Source of the DNA: Panaeolus papilionaceus
Taxonomy: Eukaryota; Basidiomycota; Agaricomycetes; Agaricales
Reading direction: 5' to 3'
Assembly (NCBI GenBank): GCA_015501605.1
Contig: JADNRZ010000020.1
Span: 868,001 to 932,000 of the forward strand
Length of the DNA: 64,000 nucleotides
The notes under the pieces: model-generated
The model's input: only the letters and a program-made list of their open reading frames with translations
Told to the model about the DNA's origin: nothing
Database searches by the model: none
Shown here: positions 45,334 through 56,856 of the stretch, in pieces
Layout of the letters: each line of letters starts with the position of its first letter
Position numbering within the stretch: position 1 is the first letter of the stretch
Program-made: the position numbers and the translations under genes

Positions 45334-46866
45334 ATGTCCAGCATCCGGCCTTCAAAATATGCGGATGAGGATCCTGTTTTTCCCTTGGAAATCTTCGAGC
45401 TCATTATCAATGCCGTTATACTTTCTATTGACCAACCAAGCTACTTAAAATCACCACATTGTAACAGGTCGGACGTCATCTCTCTAGGTCTGGTGTCGAG
45501 GTCCTTTGCCAATCTGTGTCGTCCGTATCTGTTCAAGAGCTTGGATATTTACATGGACAGATCAGTTGATCGTGCCAAAAGGCTTTCTGCAATCATCGCA
45601 GAACAACCCGATATAGCCAACTTTATTAACAATTTCTCTTACTGCAGCCAACTCAAGTTTGACCGCCGACATGTTATCAACGAAGACTCGTTAGATGTAT
45701 TTCTTCACCTTCCCGCAGTCAAATTCTTAAAGGTTGACGGACGAGGTGGTAGAATTGACGAGGTATCAAACATCAATCTCAATAAACTTGGGCACCAATC
45801 GATCCTGCATCATTACATCACATCCGAAACACTCACCTCGCTGTACATACGCAGCATAGACAACCTACCTATCCTTGACATCATGAACTGCCCAAATCTG
45901 GAGAGCCTTGCTCTCGGGTATTGTGGGTATCGAGACTGGGATACACCTGCCCCTCCAGAGGCTCTTCACAAAGGGTTCAACGTGACGTCGTTCAATTGCT
46001 ACAATTCCAAACATGCCTCATTTCCACTACTCGCATATTGCCCCAAGTTGAAAAGCATCTCACTCACAAAGATAGGGCATCAAAATCCACCTAGAATGAA
46101 TTTTCCTATCCTGGCACGACCGCTTCCATCCTTTGACTACGTGCAATCTATCGAATCGCGGGGCTCTCTTGATTGGACCTATTTCTGCGATTTAGCAGAC
46201 TCAGCTGGCGTAAAAGCTTTCCCAGCTTTGAAGCGGTTAAATTTTGAGCTCTATGTCCCAACAGATGTGCCAAACGGACCGAACGCTATCTTCAATCACA
46301 TCGACTCCCTGGAAGAGTTGTTTATTCAAGGTCCGTGAGATGTTTTTTAATCCGTCGTCGCTGTACTGATTAATTACTCGTGGATTGATGTAGCAACCGG
46401 TGTTCTTGACCCAAGCTTGCTTAACCTTCGCCAATGTTTCGTCGCGTCTGCGAGAACCCTTGAAAATATCACCATTATTTGGGCTCTTGAGCCAGGTTGG
46501 GATCAGAGCCTGCTCAGAGGGTTATGCGATGCACTACAAGCTGTATCTGGGTCAAACGTAATTCAGAACGTTGAGCTGAGATTCGAAGTTGTGTTGGAAG
46601 GGACTCGAGTGGACCCGACCCAGTTCCGAGAGTGGACGCGCTTCGACCGATTGTTGATGGACGATAGGCGGGCGACTTTTCCTATGCTGCAAGGAATTTT
46701 CCTGACTGTGATACTCCAGCTGACGGGATTAGTATTTAATGTCGACAAACATTCGCAGGGGGGACTTGTGGAGGATTACAAAGGACACCTGCGAGCGTCT
46801 TTAGAGCAGGTGCTTACTCCTTCTGAGATGGGTGTGGAATTCATTGTTTACATGCAGCAGAACTAG
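45334..46866 (+). CDS. F-box/LRR family protein (second subfamily)
   Basis: Exons 45334-46330 and 46394-46866 (intron 46331-46393) give 489 residues. The F-box-like start FPLEIFELIINAVIL is followed by VISLGLVSRSFANLCRPYLF, then leucine-rich units (CPNLESLALGYCGY, CPKLKSISLTKIG, FPALKRLNFELYV). The intron position after SLEELFIQG is shared with the gene at 32660. It starts about 90 bp right of the TIR element, so its promoter may be affected by that insertion. Predicted SCF adaptor; target unknown. Confidence 0.78.
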
Positions 46867-47150
46867 TTGAAATGATGTACACAAACAAAGTGACGATTAT
46901 ATTCTAGTCCTTAAAATAACCACGCCTTCCATATTCAATGAACAGGCATGAAGTGGACATCACCTTATCTGAATGCAACAATCAATCGGCTGAGAATCCA
47001 ATTCATGTATTTTACTTTAGATACTCGAGAACGGATTGCATTTTATCAAAGGTTTGAGGCATGAGTACAGGTCACCGTTCGCCATAGAGAAAATATAATG
47101 CAGACAAAAACGGCCAGGTGAGAATGAATGAACTATCAGGGTGAGCGTCA

Positions 47151-48417
47151 TTAGTTGCCCAGTAGCATATGCGGGAGGTCCTCGTAACTCGAGGTATTAA
47201 ATGACACCAAGCCATCCAAAACCACCTCCGAAATGGCTTCAGTACTCGTACTATCACCAGCGGTGTCCCCTCTTTTCCAGCAGCAAAATGTATTTTCGTA
47301 ATCTAGGGCATCCCGTGAGAGGTGTGGTAGTTTCAAAACCAATTCTTCGTCTATATCTTCCGCAAGAGGTCCCGTGTAAATGGCCTGAAGGGACGTCGAT
47401 GCTGAAAATAGAGCGATAAGCTTTGTGCTTTCAATCGACGTTCTTGAATCAGCCCCGTGGAAGATTAGGTATTTTAGTCGAGAAAAGTTAACCTGGGTTG
47501 CTTGCTTTGACGTGTTGAGTTGAATAAGTACACGGGAACGAAATCTATACTTTGAGAAATGATAAGAAGCGTACCTCAAGATAGTTTGTTTTCAAAGGAA
47601 GCTGTAGGCAAATAAGCGACGGACAACATGTTGTAATGGTGTTTAGAACGAAGGGCTTTCGCGATCTGTAGAAGTCGTGTATGATCAAGGACAGAAGATT
47701 GGGCACCGGTTTCTGGAACGATGGTTTATCGGGCAAACGAATAGTATCACTATATAGCAGTCTCAAGTCTAAGCTGCGAATCCTGTCATTGCCCCGCAAT
47801 ATGAAATCGAGGGAAGCCCAATTGACTGTAAGCCTACGAAGCTTGGGTAGAGCTATGACCGTGCGTGGCTGGATATTGTCGTCGGAGGGGGTTATGGCGA
47901 TGGCAAGATCTACGAGGTGTGGTTGAGATTCCAGCAAGGCCAAGAGGCCTGGGCAGGGTGTGTTCCAGCTGAGGAACTGGAGGCGTTTGAACTGTAAAGC
48001 TGACAGGAGTTTGGGATGTGAAACTTTTTGGTCGTGAAAATGATATATTAAAAGCCTGAAGTTTTCAAGGTTGGACATGTTGTACACGGCTGCGACGACA
48101 TCGTCCCAGACCACCGTGATAATCTGAGCGTTGTAGGTGGGATCGTCGATTCCAAGCAGTTCCTCTATGAGTGCGTATTGACGCACGTAGGATGCTAGCC
48201 TAGGGTTGTGTTTGACTGTCTGTAAAAACCTTGTGTGCGACTCTAAATGCAACCAGTCTGTCATGCTGCGATAGAGGATGCGTTCGACGATAGATTGGTA
48301 GGAAGGGTGGAGAAAGAGTAGGTTGAACAACGTGCCTCGTTCTTTTGACAAAATATTGAATATCTCAAGCATAAGCTCGTTTGGAAGACGTCGTCTGGTG
48401 GAGATTGGATCGGACAT
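47151..48417 (-). CDS. F-box-like/LRR family protein
   Basis: Exons 47575-48417 and 47151-47492 (intron 47493-47574) encode 394 residues. LPNELMLEIFNILS, then GTLFNLLFLHPSYQSIVERI and LYRSMTDWLHLES, form the F-box-like block. Leucine-rich units include LPKLRRLTVNW, IRSLDLRLLYSD and FSRLKYLIFHGAD. The conserved end IYTGPLAE..FCCWKRG..VVLDGLVSFN is shared with the decayed copy at 35866-37088. Putative substrate receptor of an SCF ligase. Confidence 0.78.
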
Positions 48418-48600
48418 GAGGGTACACGGTCAACCTGGAAGCGTGTGATTTTGTATCTTGACTCCATTTAAATTCAGGGTTTTGACCGTTCTCGATGCAG
48501 GAATTGTGTCCGATAAGCAATCATCTCAGTGACCAAAATAAAATCTATTATGCAGTACATGTTCAAGAAAAAGAATACGGGTTTGCGCAAGGTAAAATTA

Positions 48601-50243
48601 TCAATGCATCGGCCAAAGCTCTTGCAAAAGGTCACCAGAAAAAATTGAGCGCTTGATGGTTTTGACCTCCATGACGACCTGGTCCGTCTCCACTCCGTCC
48701 TCGATCACTTTCTTCTTCAGCCAGCACCCGTATTTCTCTCTTACGCAGGGGACATCAATGTTTGGGTAGTCGATTTTCGCCTGAGCTTGCGTTTCTGGTT
48801 CGTGACTAAAAGTGGTTCGAGTCAAGCTACGGGTTTGAGAATTGAAATTCTGGATGGAGATCCCTGGCAGTGTCGTTGTAAACCCAGGGATGCTTTGATG
48901 TATGGAAGACGACGTTGAATACGAAGTAGAGCCTCCAGCAAATGGAATCCACGAGGCAGGGTTCATGCTGGCAGAAAACTGCGACCAAAACCCCTGTGGT
49001 AAAGATGCTCGATGACCCTGAGCTGAATTCATCGTCGAAGTATGCTTGGGCTTCGAAGTAAAGTTCTTGATACCCGCAGGTTTCGGATTGATGAATATTT
49101 GTTTTGTCGGCTTTGATTTTGGCTTCTTGGGACGTGGTTCCTTGAGTGGTCCTGCGTAAACGACCTTCAATGAAGGGATGGCAGCAGACAGAGACACAAG
49201 GGTTGATTGGTCAATAGACTGTATCGACTCAACCCCAGTGAATAATATGCATCCGAGGAGAGGGAAGGCAGAGTCAATGATTTCCTGAAGTTCATTGAGC
49301 TGTCAGCATAGGATCGATGTATTTATTTTTGCAGTAGGACTCATACCTTTACGTTGATTGCCACGAATTCAATTTGAAGACACCCAATATTGCGAAATTG
49401 CGTCTGAACAACCTCTGGGATACCACCAACCCGTATGGCCAGTGATTCAAGCATTTCAATTGATTCTGGGAATTTGGGTGTATTCGAACTTGATCTATGT
49501 GTGAGGCGTCCAGCGTGGTACACATTTAGCGAGCTTTGTCCTTCCCAGGTTAGTGCCGAAACACAATGCTCAGTATTTCGTGGCATGAACGCCTCAATTG
49601 CATCTTTGTCGCCTGAGAATCGGCGAAGATTTGGAAGGTATTTGGCTTTTTGGAGAACTCGATCAAACTTCTCGAGAGGTCCCATGGAGAAAACACGGAT
49701 ATGAAGGTTTTGAATGTGAGATTGTGTAGAGAGGAAAGATAAGAGTTGGGATGGTTCTGCGTTCCATTTGAAGGTTACGAGTTGCTTGGTGCTCAAAATG
49801 GAAAGAAGAGACGACGAAGGCAGCAGATCGCCAGCCCCCACTAAGGGTATGATTTGTAGAATGAAGGCCTTGAGATTCGCCATCCTGTCGACTGCCATCA
49901 AAGCTGTTTCCCAGAACGACGATATAACGCTATTATATGCTTGCTCGTCCAGTATCTCAATTCCGGGGGCGCGGTCTGGAGCTTCTATGATTGCATAGGA
50001 ATTGACGTAAGATGCTAGTCGCAGACTATTCAGGACGGCAGTGAGGAATCCCTTGCGAACACGGGGGAATGGGAAGTATATCCAGTCGGCCCTATTTCGA
50101 TACAGCAAGCGTTCAACATACTCTCGATAGGATGAGTGAACAAAAAGCAGGTTGAAGAGCATGGGAGTGTCATCTAAGAAGAACTTGAAGATTTCGTACA
50201 TGATATCATGGGCGAAAGGACACTCGCCAGGGCCAGACATCAT
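48601..50243 (-). CDS. F-box-like/LRR family protein with Ser-rich insert
   Basis: Exons 49347-50243 and 48601-49284 (intron 49285-49346) give 526 residues. The start FAHDIMYEIFKFFLDDTPML followed by FNLLFVHSSYREYVERLLYR is the family F-box-like block. The C-terminal half holds the shared motif SLKVVYAGPLKEP, then a low-complexity Lys/Ser/Thr-rich insert of about 100 residues absent from relatives, then CVREKYGCWLKKK, which aligns with the FCCWKRG region of the gene at 47151. It is oriented like its neighbour at 47151, consistent with tandem duplication. Confidence 0.75.
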
Positions 50244-51758
50244 GGTGGTTAGTGTTCAAAGGGCAAGTCACTGGGGTGCTGTGCCAAGACTGCACACTTT
50301 GAAGGGATTCATGCTCCGCAATGTTCCTATTATTACCCACATAAATTTTTGAGTCATTTAAGCTTATAGAAGCTCCTAGAACTGATCTGAATAATTGAGT
50401 ATTAATGATGGAAATAATTTAAATGAGGCCTTGCCATTCTTCTGGGACCCACACAAGGCCCTCTGATGCATATTTCCGCTGAGCTATTTGTAAGAACTGG
50501 ACTGCCAACGAGTTTAAACGAGTCACATCACAAGCCACCGCTCAACGACACAGGTAGCCTTTATCTTTGAAGGTATGTACATAATCCTTACGTATTCGTG
50601 ATCATCGACCTTGGGGATTGATGACTCCACATCTCCACAGCGTTTTCAATTGAAACGCGAGGGAAACATATGCAACCCACGGTCGAAGGTCGACAGACTT
50701 AATAGCATGCTCAATGAAGCCCGTGTAGTATGACTCGTTATTACTTAAAGTTCGCGATGCAAGTATTGTCGCCCGACTCAGATAATGGCCGTCCTGATCG
50801 CCAAAAATAGTCTTGCAGATGTATATAAGGGGAAAAAAGAGGCTTAATTTGCTGGTTAACTGATGGTTAGACCATTAGAATTATATGGGACTGAATGGCG
50901 GAATTTCTAAAGAAGAGTGGGGCTGGAGAGTTGAGGTGCCCAAGAATCCATTGCTAGATTCATCATGTTACACACTGCTGACGTCGTCCTCTCCATAAGC
51001 TTTGCGTTGGGAGATTATATCTTGAGCTCGAGGTGCTAATTTTAATACTTCAGACTTGTTCATGGAATGTACAATCAGACTTGCTGCTTGCAGTCTGTAG
51101 TTGGGTCGCAAAATGCCGGCTCACTGGCGGCATTTGCCGGATACATCTCATTGTGGTACACGCTTCCTGAGGGATTTTTCTTGAACCATTATAATTACTG
51201 ACTGATTACATCTCTACATAGGAAATGGGTCTTATGCAGCATGTCTGAGTATAGATCTTTGGACAGGGGCCGACGATGTCGTCGCATCTGTGTTGCTCAT
51301 CTTCACGAAGGCTTGTATGGGTACATATCCCAAACATTTTGGCAACAACACCCAATACTCCAGCGCATCTCACGCTCACAAGATTTATTTGCCTGGTTGC
51401 TCATGGGTTACCGATTCCCTTGGTATGGAGCAACACATTTGGAGGATCCCGATTGCTTTCTGAAACCGATAGGGTCAGAATAGAGTCAGGCTGCGCGAAC
51501 GTGTGTGGATCTCAGCCAATCAGCACTCGGTATTTTTGTCGTGTGCCGGTTGCACGTTTCTTGGATTTTCTTGGGCAAAACAGGCCGATATGACTACTTT
51601 GTCAGGCTACGGAGTGTTGGCTTGCCGCTATATTACACTTCTTGTCCTTGGCCACAACTTGAATTGTTCTTTAAGCTCTAGCCGTTCCTCCCCATTTCCC
51701 TTTGACCTCATTCCCCCCTTCCCAAACATTGAAAGCATACCACTTATCATCTTCCCCA
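50244..51758. other. Intergenic, no supported gene
   Basis: 1.5 kb with ORFs up to about 105 codons that have no motif. The last 100 bp are pyrimidine-rich, as expected for the leader of the bHLH gene. Confidence 0.45.
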
Positions 51759-53264
51759 ATGCCTGAGGGTCAACCAGAAGTCTACAACGCCAGCGTCAAC
51801 CCTCCCAGACGCGCCAAGCGTGGTCCCTTGCCACCGACGTCACCGGAGGACGCATCAACAACAAAGGCCCCTGCAACAAACTCTGTTCGTCAAATTCTAC
51901 CAACAAAGCCGTATACTCCTCGGGCCTCTACCACTACAGAGGAGGTTCCTGTTGCACCACCTGTTGTACCTGCGAAACGTGGTCGGAAACCCGGACCCCT
52001 GTCACGATCTGCTCGCGAGGCTCAGAGGCGTCTTAACCACTCCATCATCGAGAAGGCCCGGCGAACGAAGATTAATGATGCCCTGGCGACGCTAAGGCAA
52101 CTTGTTCCAGTCGATTATGGCCAAAAATCGAAAGCTGCACAGCAGGATCAGTCGTCTGACGAGGAAGTCGACGACGAGGAGTACGAGCAGGGTTCAAACA
52201 AGCAAGACAAACAGAAGCCGAAGTCTGGAAAACGTGAAGAGAAGGAGAAGGAGTTCAAGTTGGAGATTCTAGTCCGGACAGTGGCGTTTTTGCAGGACCT
52301 GTTGAAGAAGGTTGAGGTGCTGGAGGGTAACAGTGGGTCGTCTGGGTCTGGTCCGATGCTCGTAGAGTCATCAAAGTGCCAGAATTGTGTTGTGCAGAAG
52401 GAGCAGAAGAAAAGGAAACGCGCTGAAACTGAACAATGGGGAGAATGGGACGACAAGGACGGATTTAGTGTCGCCCCTCCCCCAGAAGACCCGTCCCAAC
52501 GACCGGCCAAAGTTAGGCGGAACACCAACATCGAGGATTTAGTGCATCAACCACCTACGCCTCCGTCTCAGGAATCGATTCATGCCTCCCATGTCACTTC
52601 CCTCCCCGATACCCATACCAGATCTGAGCGAATTTCGTCCCACCATCATCGCCACCATCAAGTCACTCATGGTCCAGAGAATGGTCACGCAGAACAGAGC
52701 CGTATGGACTCAAACAGGCTTCCCCCTATTGCTTCATGGCTTCCCAATGTGATGATTGACCCCCGTCTTCTCCCTCCATCAGCTCCAGATAACATTGTTG
52801 CTGCTGGCTCATACCTCCCCTCGCCCCCTTCCTCTACACACTTTGATCCCATCCGCTCGTCCCAAATCCCACCTGTTCTGAATTTAGGTCCTACCGCAGC
52901 GGATAGAGGATCTCGTTCTCCACCCATGGCTTCCAATTTCTCATCATCTTCTTCAAGTGGGAGAACACCCGAAGATGAAAATGCTGCATCACTGCTTTTA
53001 CAGATGCAAGCATCACCGCCGATTTTTAGAGGTGGCCATTCAGGGTTGAGCAAAAAGGGAGGACCCGGAATCTCGCCGTATGGCTTGACAGAGCCGTCGA
53101 ATTTTGCATTGCATTCGGGCTTGAGTGAGAGTAGGAGGACCAGAGTGGAGGACGAGAGGGTGGATAACGATTATCACGCTACAATGTCGTCTGTTAGGCA
53201 GGCACAGACTCCTGGGTCCATGTTGGGCATTCAGCACCGCTGCAAGCCCCGTGGGTCTTCGTGA
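51759..53264 (+). CDS. Basic helix-loop-helix transcription factor
   Basis: Single-exon ORF of 501 residues from the first ATG. An AT-hook-like KRGRKPG precedes the basic region REAQRRLNHSIIEKARRTKI, which has the His/Glu/Arg pattern for CACGTG-type E-boxes. Helix 1 is INDALATLRQLV. The loop is unusually long (about 50 residues, acidic then lysine-rich), and helix 2 is KLEILVRTVAFLQDLLKKVEV. The C-terminal half is Pro/Ser-rich and disordered with a His-rich patch (HHHRHHQ). Nuclear regulator; target genes unknown. Confidence 0.88.
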   Translation: MPEGQPEVYNASVNPPRRAKRGPLPPTSPEDASTTKAPATNSVRQILPTKPYTPRASTTTEEVPVAPPVVPAKRGRKPGPLSRSAREAQRRLNHSIIEKARRTKINDALATLRQLVPVDYGQKSKAAQQDQSSDEEVDDEEYEQGSNKQDKQKPKSGKREEKEKEFKLEILVRTVAFLQDLLKKVEVLEGNSGSSGSGPMLVESSKCQNCVVQKEQKKRKRAETEQWGEWDDKDGFSVAPPPEDPSQRPAKVRRNTNIEDLVHQPPTPPSQESIHASHVTSLPDTHTRSERISSHHHRHHQVTHGPENGHAEQSRMDSNRLPPIASWLPNVMIDPRLLPPSAPDNIVAAGSYLPSPPSSTHFDPIRSSQIPPVLNLGPTAADRGSRSPPMASNFSSSSSSGRTPEDENAASLLLQMQASPPIFRGGHSGLSKKGGPGISPYGLTEPSNFALHSGLSESRRTRVEDERVDNDYHATMSSVRQAQTPGSMLGIQHRCKPRGSS

Positions 53265-54696
53265 TTCAGTTTTCGTCCGTTTTTCTTTGCATTGATTCTG
53301 TATCTGGGTTTTGGGCTTGAACTTTATTATAGAAAATAAGATGGTCTCTGTAGAATTAACTTTATGCAATCAATATTTCTGGTAAATAGAAAGCGAATCG
53401 ATGGATGGACAAGTGTATGTACACCCGATGTAGACCAAGTAATTAAATTGTAACTTGTTCGATAAGCGACCTGCCAGATACCGTGCACAAGTGTCCGACG
53501 GCATGAGAAGAGAAGGATGTCTTATCAACCCTCCATCAAGGAAGACCCTGACACACCGGGTCCGCTGAAACGATTTATTGTTAGCAGATATTGTTGGGCA
53601 CCTCTAATCCCGCGCTCTCTAGCGTTCATGCAGCCAAAGGCTACAATTCGACAATGTTGATTGTTCAAATGTTCCATCCGAATGGCAGGACCAAGGAACG
53701 TTTCAAGTCTACTATGGGTCTACTACCGCTCGTGCGACCTCAATTCATTCTCCCTTCTCATTCTGCATGTACTCACGCGACACTTTCCTCAATAGACCCA
53801 ATTCGGGGACTGCGCATGTTTGTGGTCTTGTGCCCCCAATTTTTGAATGTCGCGGATCGTTTATAATTTTATATGCTATGTGTAGAATCCGGAACTTTGC
53901 AGTCTTGATTTGAATTAGTTTACACACTGATGTGATTCATATATGATTCATATTTATGGAGTGTACGTATCTATGAGAATCTATGAGAAGGCGTGAATGT
54001 TGGGAATGAAGACGACTCCCATGCCTGCTCATCGATGCACGTTTGTCGCCGTGGAGCCGTATTCGGAGAACTTCTAATTATAAGTGTGTGAGATATATCC
54101 TATCTAACTTTGGTTTTGCCTAATTAGTATGCTTTGAACTCAGATAATATTACACTACGCCAAAATTGGCGGCTTTTCACCCAAGCGCGGTGAGTTTGGT
54201 TGAATAACGCATACTTCGGGGGATGCCGACGAACATCTTGGATGCGGTATCGGAATAGAGACTATACCAGCGAAATTGAATATATCTACACTTTGTGACT
54301 AATCCTTAGCTAGAAGTGTGTTTTTTTGGCCGTCGAGGGCTTTTCTTGACTTGATGGAAAGCAAACAGCAGGTAACTAAACATTTTTGATGGGCGCTTCA
54401 GATGGGCGGTTGAACGTCAATCGCCTTTCTATAACCTACCCGGCAAATTCATACGAGTTGGTCCTTCGATATTGCGAGGTGCAATATGGGCAGCATAATT
54501 TAAAGCTCAAGACGCGTTAAAAGTGTACCAATGAGAACAAAAAATAAACATTAAATAAATAAATACAAGTATGAGCAAATTTACAGATCTCTGCCTGGAG
54601 TCGCATAAATGTATAAATACATAATTATTTAAATATTAAATAGGGGAACAATACTTAGGATCAAGAAGAAATCAAATTCGAATGAACAACTCAAGA
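53265..54696. other. Intergenic with a dispersed-repeat copy
   Basis: No gene seen. About 53757-54050 is one copy of a degenerate repeat also found near 58260-58565 and 61430-61690 (shared words TTGTGGTCTTGTGCC and GATGCACGTTTGTCG). From 54530 the DNA is AT-rich, the 3' flank of the arrestin-like gene. Confidence 0.45.
53757..54050. repeat. Dispersed repeat copy X
   Basis: Shares ordered blocks (TACTCACGCGAC, GTGGTCTTGTGCC, CCGGAACTTTGC, GATGCACGTTTGTCG) with copies at 58260-58565 and 61430-61690 at similar spacing. No terminal repeats were found, so the class is unknown. Confidence 0.5.
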
Positions 54697-56856
54697 TCAC
54701 GCGCGCGATCCAGAAGGCCGTGGGTTAGGCATCCTCTCGTAACCTACACCGGTCTGAGGAGGTTGGGTAAAGGCGATAGGGACGGGTCCCTCCGTAGCAA
54801 AGGTGGAGGCAACCTCGACGACCTGCGAAACGAGGACCTGGTTTGGATCAACCTCGAAGTTGCAGAATGGATCAGAGAATGCCAGCATTTCGACATAATA
54901 CTGCGCAGTTAAACAGGCGGAATCACTTATGATTGAGTGCCATTTTAGCAGTGTGTAATTTTACCGAACGCACCTGTATGCCAAAAAAGCTACACGAAGA
55001 GCTGGGTGGCAATGTATGCGGAAGGTGAATCTCACCCGCTAAGTGTCTGAGGGATGCGTGCTGTTCAATGTCTTTAGAAGGCTTCCACCACACGGCGGTC
55101 GAAATCCGATGTGTTAAGGATGTCAGTCTGATCGTTGCCTGAACCTTTGCACTGTGCGGTGAAGAATCGCTGACGTTAAGAGCGGTAAGAGCTTCTATGA
55201 GGTCAAATTCTTCTGTACCAAACGACGCTGAATCGTAATGTGATGGGTGTCTGAGGATGCGTGTAAGCCGTATGTGAGGCATTGAGGGTGTACACAGCTC
55301 GTCTAAAAGCTGGGCATCATCGCTCGATACAGAGAGGAAACAGGGGATAACCGTCCCACGCGTGTATGAGCGCTGTCAAAAATGTTACCCATGGCGGTGT
55401 TCCAGTCTTTTGTAGAGTGACGTACCGGCTGAGCAAGGTATAGCTGTGAAAGGTGTTGTTGTAAATATCAAGTACAGGATGCCAATTTGAAGGCAGACAT
55501 ACATCGCTCTGAACACTGATGCGCTTACCCGTGCTAGCAATACACCCCCTCAAAGTGGTCACTGGTAGTTTGAACCAGCTTGCCGGATCTGTGATAGGAT
55601 TCGGAGTCGGAACTGTAGCACCATGGTAGTCATGACGCGCCGCTGACATTGCTTCGTACATCCGAGATATGCCATGGGGCAAGCAAGGAGGTGTAACGGT
55701 CGGCACATATACTACACCCGATGTGATCCTACATGAGAAGTGGATGAGCTTTGAGTTTAGAATGATTAGACAGACTGTACTTGGTTTCTGGCCGGAAGCG
55801 CCCGTGATTGATGTAAAGGTGAACCTCGTATCGAACCGAAGTGGCGATGTCATGTTCGGTGAAGCTCGGGGGCAGCAGAGTGCCAAATCCATCGAAACGT
55901 TCTTGACTAAGACTTGGCTGTTGATTAAAGAGCGCTGCATCTGCGGACCAAGGCGATGAGGTGGATGAAGGGGTGGTTGGAGAATGGCCTGTCAAAGGGA
56001 ATGGTGTGATTCCCTGCATGAGATCACGTAGCGTATTTGAGGCCATTTTTGCGTCCGTTGGAGTCATAAATGAGAATGGAATTGAATACGACCCCAAAAG
56101 TTTATCATCGAAGAAGCTTGGCAAATCTCTCTGTGCATCGTCATTCCGAGGCCAGCATAGGGATCGAGGGTCTCCAAGTGATTTGTTCCACACGGTGGAC
56201 GTCTCGTTGATAATGGTGTGGCGGTCTCGGGCCTCCACACCAAGGACGAGTTTCCCTTTAATCTAAGTGCATGCATTATGACAGGCAGATGATAGCTAAA
56301 GGCTTGCTAAACTTACCGACAGTCTAATCTCATGGATCCTTTGCGGCTTTTCGAGATTGAGCTCGACAAGGCCCTCCAATGGTCTCCCTCCATACACGTG
56401 AGGAAGGGTTGGGCGCTGGGTCGATTGGCTTGAATGTCGATAACTGGGGGTGCTCACAGGCGAGTATAGGTGCAGTGTTGCCCATGTCTTGCTTCCATGG
56501 ACAGGAATTGTGTGAGTATGGGCGTCCCGTCTTGCCGAGTTCGGATGGGACATAGGGGTTAATGGTATTCCCGTCATGTGGGTGTAGGGAGGAGCAAGCG
56601 GATGCGCAAGCTGAGGGGTCTGAGCCATGCTACTAGATGTTGAAGCGTCTGCATCCCCAAAGCCGAAAGGGGACTGATGACCCGGATCCACAGGAGAGTA
56701 CATTGGAAGGACGGTGTTCGTGGTACACACGGTCAAGTTCGAATGGTTGTCCTGGGTGAATAGAGATCTTCGTCTGTCTCCAAATATTCCAGAAGTTCGC
56801 TGCAGAATCCTGTTGAATATCGAGCTGTCAGAGGCTTCTGGCACCTCTTGGGACAT
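54697..56856 (-). CDS. Arrestin-like protein
   Basis: Six exons (56317-56856, 55781-56262, 55503-55728, 55426-55443, 54974-55372, 54697-54900) join in frame to 622 residues. A Ser/Pro-rich N-terminus is followed by the arrestin-N type strand pattern (GLVELNLEKPQRIHEIRLS, IKGKLVLG), then GDPRS, GSYSIPFSF and TSVRYEVHLYI, and a second arrestin-like half (SYTRGTVIPCFL, MPHIRLTRIL). Exon 4 is only 18 nt (LYLAQP), but it is required to keep the frame and restores the expected sequence before YTRG. Family members are trafficking adaptors, often for ubiquitination of membrane proteins; no PPxY motif was noticed. Ends in a Pro/Arg-rich tail. Confidence 0.82.

Noticed and set aside
51702..51758. Extension of the bHLH ORF upstream of 51759
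   Set aside because: It would need a TTG start; the first ATG is at 51759.
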